A DNA stretch of 64,000 nucleotides, taken from positions 124,001-188,000 of the forward strand of contig JADNRV010000073.1 in assembly GCA_015499995.1 (NCBI GenBank), read 5' to 3'. The notes under the pieces are model-generated. The model worked only from the letters and a program-made list of their open reading frames with translations. It searched no databases and was not told the origin of the DNA. This DNA comes from Flammula alnicola. Its lineage: Eukaryota > Basidiomycota > Agaricomycetes > Agaricales > Strophariaceae. A program made the position numbers and the translations under genes. Shown here one piece after another: positions 24,193-35,285 of the stretch (position 1 is the first letter of the stretch; each line of letters starts with the position of its first letter).

Positions 24193-26005
24193 ATGCGTTT
24201 TAACGGTGCCTACCTTCTTGCAGCGGGCTTTCTCAACGCTACCGTCGCCCAAAGCAATGCCACCAGCGCCACGACGAGTGCTTTAAGGACGTGCACCCGA
24301 CTTCAAAATATCCTTGGTTCGGCGATTATTCAATTCTCAGGAGCTGAGTACCAGGCAAGTGCCACCAATGCATGGAGCCTTTTCAATACCGAAGACCAAC
24401 CGACATGCATTGTATTTCCTCGAAATGCAACCCACGTCCAAGTCGCGATGTCCGCTATATTTCGTGACAAAATCCATTATGCTGTGCAAGCGGGCGGCCA
24501 CAGTGCCATGACGGGATGGAATACGTGCGTCCTGCTGTGCAACTCTTATCTGATCCCGGATGTATGCTGAAATACTTCTAGTGTTCAAAATGGCATTCTG
24601 TTCTTCTTTTCTCATATGAACAATGTCACATTCGATCCCGTCAGCGATACAATTACGCTGGAGCCAGGGATTCATTGGGGAGACGCTTTGACGCAACTGC
24701 AGCCCCTCGGCGTTGCACCCTTGGGCGGAAGACTTGGGTACCTGTTGGTGTCTCTGATGACCTAATCTTTTACTGACATATCGATTCAGTGATATTGGGA
24801 CAGGACTTCTTCTCGGCGGTGGACTTAGCTATCTGTCTGGAGAGTTTGGCTTCTCTTCCAATGCTTATGTTGAGCTTGACGTCGTACTGGTTACGGGGAA
24901 ACTCATTACAGCAACTGCGACGAACCAGTACGCGGATCTCTTTCGCGCGTTGAAAGGCGGCGCCAACCGCTTTGGCATCGTTACCCGATATCAGGTCCAG
25001 GCCATCCACACTGGCACAAACGATGATAAAAATTTCTTCGGAGGGCTTATCCTGGTAGGGTCCCATGAACAATCATGAAAATTTTCAACTGACAATGAGT
25101 AACAGTATCCCAATTCATCCGCGGAGGCGCTCGTTAACGCCACAGCAAAATATGTCAGTACCGTGAACGACACTAACGCTTGTAAGTGTATTTGTGGCAG
25201 ATCCTCGACCGAATTTAATCCATCAACGGCATATTAGCTATACTTATGGCCTTTACGAATTCCGTGAACGGGAGCGACGTAACTTCAAGTCATATCCTGA
25301 CACTCTTTTATCGCGGGTCCTCCCTTCCGACCAGCGTTTTTGGAGACTTCCTTTCGATTCCGGCGACATTCACTCAGCTTGGTCCCGTCAGCTACGTCGA
25401 CGCCAACAATGTATTAGGTTCGGGGGCGAATCGAGGATTCGGACAGCTCTTCGGTGCTTCTGCCTTCAAAGGCGGCGTCGTCGATCAGTATATGAATGCC
25501 TTCAAAGCATGGAATGAATACACGCTTGCTATCCAGGATGCGCTGTTTGCTACCGTGCTCGCATTCACGCCAATTATCGATGCTCAGATACTTGCTGGAC
25601 AAGCCAATGGCGGGAATCTGATGGATCCTCCTCGAGGGAATTATGCTGCTGTTCAGGTTCAGTCACAAATGCTCATGGGAGTCCCGACAATTCCAAGCTT
25701 TGTTGAAACCGCGCGGCAGACTCTGTTTTCACAGTGAGTCGATTCATACGTCCCCTATTTCCAAGGGAAATACTAATTTGACTCCAGAATTCCTCGGTCT
25801 CCTGGCGTCCCGCTTTATATAAACGAATGTGATGCCAAACAAAACGTCTTTGCGACCTACGGCAAATTTAACGAACTTAGGAATACATATGCGAAGTATG
25901 ATCCAACACGGTGAGTTCCTTGGTTCCCCTTGGAATTTCATTTTCACCCATCAACGTTATTCCAGGTTCAACGTGCGCTTCACAGATGGTCCTATCGGTC
26001 TATGA
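24193..26005 (+). CDS. Secreted FAD-linked oxidoreductase (berberine-bridge-enzyme type, VAO family)
   Basis: Model: join(24193..24524, 24582..24737, 24790..25054, 25106..25181, 25238..25733, 25788..25910, 25966..26005), 495 residues. A signal peptide (MRFNGAYLLAAGFLNATVAQ) precedes the PCMH-type FAD-binding domain: PTCIVFPRNATHVQVAMSAI, AVQAGGHSAMTGWNT with His near 103 (the residue that carries covalent FAD in relatives), GVAPLGGRLGDIGTG and LLLGGGLSYLSGEFGF. The C-terminal BBE motif reads YINECDAKQNVFATYGKFNE then YDPTR. Relatives oxidise alcohols, sugars or secondary metabolites using O2. The substrate cannot be told, and no biosynthetic cluster partners are adjacent. N-glycosylation sites (NAT, NNVT) fit secretion. 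Confidence 0.92.
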
Positions 26006-26714
26006 AATCCATGGTAACGAGGGCTTAGAATTTTGGAACCTGCGATCTGTATATTTATTCAAGATAGACTTTATTGCTAACATTTAGAGATATTTATTGG
26101 CGTATATCTAGACTGCCCCGTGAATTGAAGGACTAGATTTTCTGTGATACCCTTGGCAAAGGGCCAAAGCCTTGCCTACAGGCCGCGTCGTCGTTTCTGT
26201 CACGAGCTCGTACTTATATTTAACCGCCGTGCCACTATCTGAGCATCGTCTACATTGTTTTTTTGTGATCTGTTGTTGTTAACGTTCACCACCCGTGTGC
26301 GAACAATTTTTTGGCGAGTGGGGCCTGGGCCGAACAATATTCCATCCGACCCTAGTATTCGACCTTTTTGGGCCTTCATCGTTACACACTGGTGACCGTG
26401 ACACCGACTTGAACTTCAACCAGAACCATATAACTTTTTTCTTCGAAGCCTTGTATAAACTCTCAACTTTGTTTCCTGTTTCCTGTTTCTGTTTAACAAA
26501 TGGCCTCCTGTTCCTGAACCTTGAGCTTGAAAGTTGAAGGTGAGCAAGGCACCACCCAAAACGGACGCCGCAACTTTTTGACTTTTTCCAGCCTTGGTTG
26601 GAACAAAGTTCAATTCGAAATGTCCTAGTCAGCCACCTTGTGGGGCGTATTTATCCATAGGGTCTTGGACCGACTGTCGGCGAGACTTCCATCTTTTCCT
26701 TGTTTGACGCTAAA
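26006..26714. other. Intergenic
   Basis: 3' region of the oxidoreductase and promoter of the next gene. No motif-bearing frame. Confidence 0.4.
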
Positions 26715-27833
26715 ATGACTACGAACTCGAAATCAAGCCAAGACTCGGTCAGCAAAGCGGTCCCGTTGACTCCCATGCGGCGACTTCTCTGCAAGGTGGA
26801 CCTCATCCGGCCCATCTTGGCTTTGGGAAAACGAAACAGAGATAACAGTGTCGACGGCTCTACTCCGGACGCAAGTCATCTTGCACTGGCAACAACTGTT
26901 GATCCGGCCCTATCTTCTGTTGGTACTACTGGTTCGTCGGAAGACCTCGCCATTGCGATGAGTACGATGTTCGACACCGCTCCACCCGACCCTATTTCTA
27001 TGTCTACCCAGCGGGCTCGGCTTGCAATTCAGCAAGACGACCAACCTCTTGATGCCATCGTGGTCACAACGCTTCCATGCTACCCTTTCTGTTGTCATGA
27101 AGACTTGCTCATGATGACCCGCCACCAACTGATCGAAGTTGCGGCCCTATTCAACGCCCATCTGCCGTGTGCCATGCAGATTGAGGTCTCGGAGACTGTC
27201 ACCGACGCACATATACGCCATTGCATCGAGACTTTGGTCGGCATTGTGCCCGATATTCCTGGCGCCCCGAAGGCTATCAAATCTCGACCCAACGCACGAA
27301 AGGAGGGCACGATCTCGGACCTGCTTGACGACGCACAGTTTGATATCATTCCATCTCCTCCCACGAGTCCACTAGCCATGCGAGTTTCACGGAGGAGGGG
27401 TTTATCGCTCATGGCCACCCCCTCACGCCTGTTGGAGCGTCTCGAAGAAGAGGATGAAGGCAGCCTCTTCATCGATGAGAGACCTTTGAAGAAGCGCAAG
27501 GTGTCTAATGTCAAGGCCATGCCGACTCGCTTAATGTATGAAGGGGACGGAATGGATATGGATGTTATGCCGCCGCGCGCCTTGATGCTTTCTACGAGTG
27601 TCGAGATATTATTCTCTCCTGCCGACATCCTTTCTCCTGAGTCGGATATGGTTCTCTACTCGCCAAGCAAGAAGCCTGGCAGGCATTCCGATGGCGGTTC
27701 GGCCTGTGGCTCAAACTCGAGAAACGGGACATTGAACATGGAGTCAATTCGGCCCATAGGAAAGCCTCGCAGTGATGGTTCCTCTCGATATGACTTTGAC
27801 GGTGAAGATGGAACTAGGATGGATATCTCTTAA
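26715..27833 (+). CDS. Conserved-looking nuclear protein of unknown function
   Basis: A single uninterrupted exon of 372 codons starting MTTNSKSSQDSVSKAVPLTP. Most of the protein is Ser/Pro-rich and probably disordered. A folded-looking block of about 90 residues near 118-185 contains VTTLPCYPFCCHEDLLMMTR and HQLIEVAALFNAHLPCAMQI. A likely nuclear localisation signal (PLKKRKVS) lies near 257. The N-terminal motif LTPMRRLLCKVDLIRPILA is hydrophobic-basic. I do not recognise a named family. The absence of introns among intron-rich neighbours is notable, but the frame is long and codon use looks coding. Confidence 0.7.
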   Translation: MTTNSKSSQDSVSKAVPLTPMRRLLCKVDLIRPILALGKRNRDNSVDGSTPDASHLALATTVDPALSSVGTTGSSEDLAIAMSTMFDTAPPDPISMSTQRARLAIQQDDQPLDAIVVTTLPCYPFCCHEDLLMMTRHQLIEVAALFNAHLPCAMQIEVSETVTDAHIRHCIETLVGIVPDIPGAPKAIKSRPNARKEGTISDLLDDAQFDIIPSPPTSPLAMRVSRRRGLSLMATPSRLLERLEEEDEGSLFIDERPLKKRKVSNVKAMPTRLMYEGDGMDMDVMPPRALMLSTSVEILFSPADILSPESDMVLYSPSKKPGRHSDGGSACGSNSRNGTLNMESIRPIGKPRSDGSSRYDFDGEDGTRMDIS

Positions 27834-27941
27834 GCTCAAGGCTTGACATTATTGCTTGCATTTCTCGGTTTCGGATTCCCAGCGTTCGTTATGTCTGGTT
27901 GCATTACCCTTGCATCTGACCGTTTCCTTCCTTTTTTTGCT

Positions 27942-27971
27942 GGGCAACTAGATAATGGGCAACTAGATAAT
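27942..27971. repeat. 15-bp tandem duplication
   Basis: GGGCAACTAGATAAT occurs twice in direct succession (27942-27956, 27957-27971), about 100 bases past the stop codon of the preceding gene. Confidence 0.85.
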
Positions 27972-28725
27972 TAAATACACCGTAGGCGCCACCAGCGTCG
28001 ATAAATTTCTCAGCTTGATTTGCACCCGAATGGCCCTCTTTACGAAGCGTTTTATGCATCGAGTTATTCGTATCTGTTGTTTCAGCAAAGGTTTTTTACG
28101 CCACAGGAAGCGAGAGCGTCGACTTGCACCCGCGTACGCTATTCACGGGGAAGGAATTCCTACGGAAAGTCAGTGATGAATCGATGAACCTTGCTGCAAC
28201 TTCGAATTCAACATGGGATGGCGCCGTATCTGTCCCAACGTCATCAGCGACCATTTACCTGCATCCTTATGTGGATAAGGAGCCAATCCAACGCATTGTT
28301 CGTTAATAGGTGGAGTTATGCTGTTCGACGCAGTGTGATTACAGTGTGGGGAACGGCAGACAGATCTTTGGGCAGACATCGGCGAAAGCAGTGCGAATGG
28401 AGACAGAGATTACCGCAGGACGTACAGTACCTCTCGTGTTTCCATTTCAATATTTCAAGTAGATGTTATCGAACTACGTAAGAGCATTCATGTTAATTCG
28501 AGTAATACCGTCGTTGTATATTTCGTTGGGTAGAGTTTATCGTATTTCCGAGTCTTCGATCCATGATACAACCGTCGCACTGCCACGACGGCGAGGAGAA
28601 CGTGTTGTGGAGATGTTCTTCGCATTCGCAAAGTAGATATGTAGAAAGAGAGAAGATCGGACCTAATGGAAATAATATCATAAGCATGCTGCCCTTTGGA
28701 CGGTCTAAGGGAATGAGGATTTACC
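27972..28725. other. Intergenic, no supported gene
   Basis: Short frames only. Ends at the 3' end of the decayed copy of the 17706 family. Confidence 0.4.
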
Positions 28726-30180
28726 TCACGTATACGTAGTCTTCGAGAGTTCAAGGAATGATTTAACCACGGGGCCATAGGTCCTCTTATTTAGCTGGTA
28801 GGCCCACGGGACGTTGCCCTTTCCGCCACGGTTGAATGAATACAAGTTTCCGACCTGCGGTATAGTGACACGATGATCGTAACCCGGCACAGTACATTCA
28901 ACCGGGGTCAGGAATCGAAGGTAACGGAGGACCAATGTTGGCCCGTACTTGGCGTGTTCCGGCAGGGTTGATAATTCTAAGCGAACCATAACACGACCTG
29001 GTTTGATGACGTGAGTGAGCGGCGTCCCAAGAAGTCTCTGAAGTAATGGGAGATGCTCACCAGCATATGGTTTGATGGGCGTCTTGTAGCAGGAACGATT
29101 GTCACGAAAGAGGTGGTTCAATTTGAAAATTTCTGAGCTGTGGCGCGTTATAAGATGAAGACGATAGTTGCCTTTTGAGAGATCAATGAAGAAAGGTTGA
29201 TTGATGCTGTACAGGCTATGTTCTAACCCACTGGGAGCTTCTGGATATCAGATACAAGGGCCTCGTCAACCAGACCTTCTCGACATAAAAGATGCCGTAG
29301 TCCTATGTATCGGTCATATGCTGCAATTTGACAGAGACTCACGGACCATGGCTTTCCGAGGCCGAGGTCCAAATCGTCCCCACTGCTGAAGGACGACAAG
29401 TTGTCACACTTGCGAAACCGGAGTTGCCCAGATATCGCGGGTTGACCGGGTTCATGTGGTAGTAGAGAAATCCCTTGGTGTTAGGCGGAAATTGGTGCAC
29501 ATTGTTCGCAGTCCTCCATTTCGGATTTGTAGAGAAGGTTCAAAGGATAGTAGGACCTCGACCCTTTTCCGAGCTCGGAAGCGCGTGCTCGTCCTTAGAG
29601 ATTCGAAAGTGTGCTGTGTAATGCCCGACAAATTGAAGATCTTCTGACCGGCAATTAGCATCTTCCCGGGTATGAGCGTTAGGAGAGGCCGAGTGGCGAA
29701 CATTTCACCAACATGCAGGGGGGCCACGGAGGGGTCTGGGGCCCATTCTTCGCTCAGGAGTTGGAGTAATCCATTGGCAGCGACGTCACTCCCGAGAAAG
29801 TTGGACCGTAGTTCCAAACCCATGGCGTCCCGTTCGGGAGTTCCAAATCACGTCCTTCAGGAAATTGAGCGACATCATCGCACAGACGGAATCGGATTTG
29901 ACCACGGCCTTCTGAATCATCTGGCGGTTGATGATAATACAGAACTCCTTTGGTGCTCTGCGGGAAGGGGATCGTCCTCTGCTTTCCTCCCACAAATTTA
30001 GTACGATAATACAATCGTGTGTGGATTTTTTTCGACAGTTCGTAGCCGCCAATTGCGAAGAACATTGGCGATTTATACCCAGATATATCGTAGGCCTGCT
30101 GTCCAACAGCGGTCATGTTTTCAGGTCTCAAAGTCAGGACAGTCCGTCTTTCCCTCGGCCCGGTACGCCATGAGCCTATG
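28726..30180 (-). pseudogene. Decayed copy of the two-repeat (17706-type) gene
   Basis: Frames on the minus strand follow the 17706 protein in order. Repeat 1: VLTLRPENMTAVGQQAYDIS, GVLYYHQPP, IRFRLCDDVAQF. Repeat 2: LLTLIPGKMLIAGQKIFNLS. The C-terminal block at 28726-29121 is RLELSTLPEHAKYGPTLVLR, ending before 28726. Reading must change frame near 29800 (between NGTPW and LLQLLSEEW), again near 29470-29490 and 29430, and a stop interrupts after LVSDIQKLPVG. No introns rescue these breaks. Hence a relic, though the C-terminal block remains open for 131 codons. Confidence 0.8.
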
Positions 30181-31192
30181 GAAGTCTATCAAGAATGCAA
30201 GTAAACATCAGACTTCGAGATACTCATAGACACGATTGGCGAATTGTACATGGACCACATACCGAGAAATGTTTTAACTCCCATCTTCTACTAGATTCCA
30301 AGTCGAAATCACTGATCCTCGGAATCTCTCGCCAGCATTCGATCCCAGAGATTGGCCGGATGTCCACAGGAAGTGAAACAGGTGGGGTGTTAGAGCACTG
30401 TATCGAAGTGCTTGCCGTGTCAACATCGTGGGTGAAAATAGCCTGTTTCCTGGTTACTTAAGTTCTGTGTGTAAAGTAAGGTGACCGTATCAATCTACCT
30501 GTGCGCCGTTTGCAGTTCGGGGGAATCAAAGAGACTTACGAATATCGCGTCCACCTTGCATGAACTGGTCCTGCAACTCGACTACTGCCAGACGTGAATC
30601 GGGTCAACCAAGGTAGTCTAAGAGTAGGCGAGGAATCTTCGAAGTGGGGTCTCGTGGGGTTGTTCTATTGGTAGGGTTGCTATGCCTTTGAATCTGGGAA
30701 TAGAATACGATTCATATCGTTAACATTCGGTCGCGTCCGACTGGGCTTTGAACTTGAGATTGGCCGACGATCAAAGAGTCCCAGAAGATTGGAATATGCA
30801 CCTCGATAGTTAAATTATCAGTATGTGATAGAATTGGTATGAATATTCGCGATTTCAAGGGAGGAGGACGAAGAAGAGGAAGGAGAGGCACAACCCAAAA
30901 GTTGTCCATCACCAATTTACTCCCACGCTTCCAGGATGGGCGTGTGAACGTGGCGGCCCGACAATCCTAACTTGTGTCGCACCTTTACGACTCGGTATCC
31001 GTAATACGAGGGCCTGGCTTCATGATGTTCTGCCCCCTTGTGCTGTTCTAACAGTATCGAATTGAACGCGGCAACTGCCATTCGCCACCAAGTCGACTTC
31101 AAGGTGGTGGCTACTTTACATTCGGGCTGAAACTTGAAGGCCTAAACCTTCAAGCTTTCGATCCACATCGTTGAGGGTTATTGAAAGAGCGG
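30181..31192. other. Intergenic, no supported gene
   Basis: Nothing recognisable. Upstream region of DUF6533 copy A. Confidence 0.4.
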
Positions 31193-32566
31193 ATGGACGA
31201 GATGCAGGCATTGACACAACGAGGGCCGCAGGATGACGTCTTTCTGCGGAACGTTTTATGTTGTGAGCACCATCCACGTCGCTTTCGGGATTCTAACTAG
31301 TGCAATTGACCATATCCTCCCTGTTTGTAGTGGCTGCCGCTGTATGGTTGACCTGGGAGTACATTATTACGTGCCGGGATGAATATCAATATATCTGGAG
31401 GTACGTACGTCAGGCATTTCGTTGGCATTTACTCAAGGACTACAGAGGTTCTATGAACAGGGTGAAGGTTCTGTACATATTCGCTCGATATTTTACCCTC
31501 GGCGTACAGTGGTGAAGGTCCACCTTTTACCGGTGAATACTCCCAGTGCTGACTGCGAAATGCTTCTAGGGCAAACACATATATTGTGTTCGCTCCACTG
31601 TCCCGCGTGCCAGTTCCAAGACATGGATGCGTAGGATGGTTTCTTTTCTTAATGATCAGCGCAAGCCTTCTTTTGGCCGCCATTGACAGCTTGATTATGC
31701 TCAGAGGTGAGAGTCATGGTCTTGTGATGTTAACAGATTGAATAACCCCAGACATACAGTGTACGCACTCTATAACTGCAGCTCGAAGATGACGATATTC
31801 CTCACAAGTCTCTTGGCCATGCAAGGGATGCTGATCGCGATAATAGCCTCGCGGAATCTCCATCTTTTGCCCTTTAGCGAGACCTGCAACGTTCTCGAAA
31901 CACCCCATGAGGTAGCATATATCATGTCCGTTGGTTCAACATCTTGAAAAGAGTCCATTAATAGACGTCCATTTACAGGGCCGGCGTTATGGTTGCTCAA
32001 ACGATTTTACTGCTTTTAACTCTCGCGAGAAGAAAAATAGCATTTGGCGAGTCGCTTGTTGTCCGCCATGTTGTCCGTGACGGCGCCTGGGTATTCGTTC
32101 TAGTCATCTGTGAGTTCCATCATCACCTTATACATTTGATATTTACTTATGCTCATGTGTTGTTGCTAGCTATGTGTGTGGCAATTCTACCCTCCTCTCT
32201 GTTTACACATGCGTCGAAGCCCCACATTATCTTCGTGTACGTTCCTTTGCTTATTCCCATGCTTGAGCGACGATGACGAGGCTATCTATCGTATCCATAG
32301 CTGGCCAATCGCTCTCATGTCGATCACCGTATGTTTCCACCTGTTTCCCCCCGATGTCTCTCGCACTCACCTCATTTATGTCGTAGACCTGCCGCCTCAT
32401 AATCAACATGCAGAAAATCCCTCTCGAGACGCTATCCAACAGATATTCTAATTCAGGATCCACGGGCACGGGTATTGCATTCACGAGTTACATCGAAATG
32501 ACGGAAACCTCTCGGATATCCATCGTGTCTACACATCCGAACCATTCACGAGGATCGACATTGTAA
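31193..32566 (+). CDS. DUF6533 seven-helix membrane protein, copy A
   Basis: Model: join(31193..31262, 31331..31400, 31446..31511, 31570..31706, 31760..31925, 31979..32109, 32170..32236, 32301..32328, 32387..32566), 304 residues. Exon lengths match copies B-D. The DUF6533 signature lies at the N-terminus: AAAVWLTWEYIITCRDEYQY then IWR, then NRVKVLYIFARYFTLGVQW. Further membrane segments include FLFLMISASLLLAAIDSLIM, MTIFLTSLLAMQGMLIAIIA, VMVAQTILLLLTLARRK and GAWVFVLVI. The conserved stretch LHLLPFSETCNVLETPHE is a probable extracellular loop. A short Ser/Thr-rich tail follows. The stop TAA (32564-32566) lies inside the 8-base target duplication of the palindromic element, so the protein is intact but its 3' untranslated region is displaced by 2.5 kb. 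Function of the family is unknown; GPCR-like topology is only suggestive. Confidence 0.88.
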
Positions 32567-32569
32567 CCG

Positions 32570-33748
32570 CACCTATAGCTTCCACCAGACCCCTCTAATT
32601 AGAGAAGGAGCCTTGGTGAGTGGCCACCTCTAAGTAGAGGTCTTATACCGCTATAGTGCTTGCCCCTCTAAATCCTTCAATAGCTAGGGGGAACTTTGAT
32701 GTATTTTCGCCTCTCCTCACTGGTAACTAGGTGATCCTGCCGGTGCTCGGCAATATCTGCCCATCAACGGCGGCATCACGGGCATGTGCCCATCACTGTC
32801 CCGCCAAATGCGGACACGGCTCCCACCCGTCGTTGGTGCGTGCGCGCACGCTCGCTATCTGCAACGACGCGCACTGTTATTCTGCTGTTTCCCCTTCGTT
32901 TCCTTTGATTTTTCTTTACTAGAGCGACATAATGAAGCTATATAGCAGTAATATAGAGTCAATAATATGTAGATGGTCCCTGTAATAGCACAAATGCATG
33001 TACAGATATGTATGATGATGACCACTACCCTTATCTACTCATAGGGTGACTCCCAGACACCTTGAGAGGTCAGGATATTTATTATAATAGTGTCTGAGCA
33101 AGGGGTACATAGATATAAGGTAGGGAGATGACCAGAACATATATATTCAAGGGGTGTAATATGCATCACATTCCTATGATCATTGACACATTCCAGAGGC
33201 TCCTATACCTCTATCTAAAGTATAAGCATAATATAGTCTATGTATGAGATATATATGAGCATCTAACATCGCTATTTTTGGGGCATGAGGAGTACTACTG
33301 CCTGATACCCTCCCAAAGCATATATTTTACTGTAGATGTACCAGGGCAATATAAGGGAATATTTTTGGATAAAACAGTAGTAGTAGATGCATAGAACATC
33401 TCCATGCAACAATATTGTGAGCGCCTTAAAGGGAGGATGAGATATGAAGGGGAGGAGGAGGAGGTGTATACACTATCAGTCATCACACCATATCTCTATC
33501 ATTTCTGATGATATATGGTATCTGAGAGGTGTTACATGTACTAGGGCATACCCTAAGCTCGTCTCATATGTACCAGATACTGTATAGATGCTCTGGTGAA
33601 ATGATATAAAGATAAGGAGTAGGGGTGTCCAAAAAGTGCGAAATCTGTCTCCTGTGACATAAGTTTTCCAGTTAAAAATATTCTGAAGAGGTAGATATAT
33701 AGCTATGAGTAACCTCTATCGATTGCAACAAAATTTAGAGAAATCGAG
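32570..33748 (+). repeat. Left 1,179-bp arm of the palindrome
   Basis: Inverted copy of 33885-35063. Contains a GC-rich block at about 32730-32890 within otherwise AT-rich sequence. Confidence 0.9.
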
Positions 33749-33884
33749 CCAGTATGTGTTTCAGGAGATAGGGAAAGGCCACATAAGGAGGTACATGCAA
33801 AGTGACCGGTTTTGATCACAGTTTGGCTATGTATCTCTGTTCACTGTATTTCGACCTTTGAATTGATCTCTCGTGCTACAGCCA

Positions 33885-35063
33885 CTCGATTTCTCTAAAT
33901 TTTGTTGCAATCGATAGAGGTTACTCATAGCTATATATCTACCTCTTCAGAATATTTTTAACTGGAAAACTTATGTCACAGGAGACAGATTTCGCACTTT
34001 TTGGACACCCCTACTCCTTATCTTTATATCATTTCACCAGAGCATCTATACAGTATCTGGTACATATGAGACGAGCTTAGGGTATGCCCTAGTACATGTA
34101 ACACCTCTCAGATACCATATATCATCAGAAATGATAGAGATATGGTGTGATGACTGATAGTGTATACACCTCCTCCTCCTCCCCTTCATATCTCATCCTC
34201 CCTTTAAGGCGCTCACAATATTGTTGCATGGAGATGTTCTATGCATCTACTACTACTGTTTTATCCAAAAATATTCCCTTATATTGCCCTGGTACATCTA
34301 CAGTAAAATATATGCTTTGGGAGGGTATCAGGCAGTAGTACTCCTCATGCCCCAAAAATAGCGATGTTAGATGCTCATATATATCTCATACATAGACTAT
34401 ATTATGCTTATACTTTAGATAGAGGTATAGGAGCCTCTGGAATGTGTCAATGATCATAGGAATGTGATGCATATTACACCCCTTGAATATATATGTTCTG
34501 GTCATCTCCCTACCTTATATCTATGTACCCCTTGCTCAGACACTATTATAATAAATATCCTGACCTCTCAAGGTGTCTGGGAGTCACCCTATGAGTAGAT
34601 AAGGGTAGTGGTCATCATCATACATATCTGTACATGCATTTGTGCTATTACAGGGACCATCTACATATTATTGACTCTATATTACTGCTATATAGCTTCA
34701 TTATGTCGCTCTAGTAAAGAAAAATCAAAGGAAACGAAGGGGAAACAGCAGAATAACAGTGCGCGTCGTTGCAGATAGCGAGCGTGCGCGCACGCACCAA
34801 CGACGGGTGGGAGCCGTGTCCGCATTTGGCGGGACAGTGATGGGCACATGCCCGTGATGCCGCCGTTGATGGGCAGATATTGCCGAGCACCGGCAGGATC
34901 ACCTAGTTACCAGTGAGGAGAGGCGAAAATACATCAAAGTTCCCCCTAGCTATTGAAGGATTTAGAGGGGCAAGCACTATAGCGGTATAAGACCTCTACT
35001 TAGAGGTGGCCACTCACCAAGGCTCCTTCTCTAATTAGAGGGGTCTGGTGGAAGCTATAGGTG
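33885..35063 (-). repeat. Right 1,179-bp arm of the palindrome
   Basis: Mirror of 32570-33748 about position 33816.5. Confidence 0.9.
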
Positions 35064-35071
35064 TGTAACCG

Positions 35072-35285
35072 ACGGTGCCCTGACTTACCTACTTACTGGT
35101 ATTACCAGCGTCCCAACGAGGCGTTGATTTTAAGACCGTTGAATTCGGAGGTGCGGGTGCACGAATGTACCGATACTCCCTCGCATCGTTATGTCATTCA
35201 CGTCATGGCGACCATGACCTACTGGGAGACAAGACGAAACGGCAAGACATTCGAAGCAGGGTCAAAGAATCGTCAGACAGGGTGA
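35072..35285 (+). other. Displaced 3' flank of DUF6533 copy A
   Basis: Begins ACGGTGCCCTGAC, continuing the sequence that follows the stop codon in copy B (37904 onward). It also resembles the flanks beyond the stops of C and D. It shows where the original 3' region resumed after the palindrome inserted. Confidence 0.75.

Larger units (their letters stand above)
32570..35063. mobile_element. 2.5-kb palindromic (foldback) DNA element with 8-bp target duplication
   Basis: Arms 32570-33748 and 33885-35063 (1,179 bp each) are inverted copies. I found no mismatch in the stretches compared. They enclose a 136-bp spacer. TGTAACCG flanks both ends (32562-32569, 35064-35071). The ends begin CACCTATAGCTTCCACCAGA. 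CCTCTAA-based subterminal hairpins (about 32590-32680) repeat three times per arm. An 8-bp duplication and subterminal repeats fit a hAT-like non-autonomous element. No transposase frame exists; the mirrored 63-codon frames (32731-32922 / 34711-34902 and 33295-33486 / 34147-34338) show no domain. The corresponding site in copy B (about 37890-37915) lacks the insert. Confidence 0.9.

Noticed and set aside
32731..34902. Mirrored 63-codon frames inside the palindrome
   Set aside because: They exist twice only because the arms are identical. No domain and no start context.
32570..35063. Palindrome as a long-read assembly artefact
   Set aside because: Missed-adapter chimeras do not create an 8-bp target duplication at both ends nor resume the gene's 3' flank exactly where the paralogue continues. 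Not fully excluded without reads.
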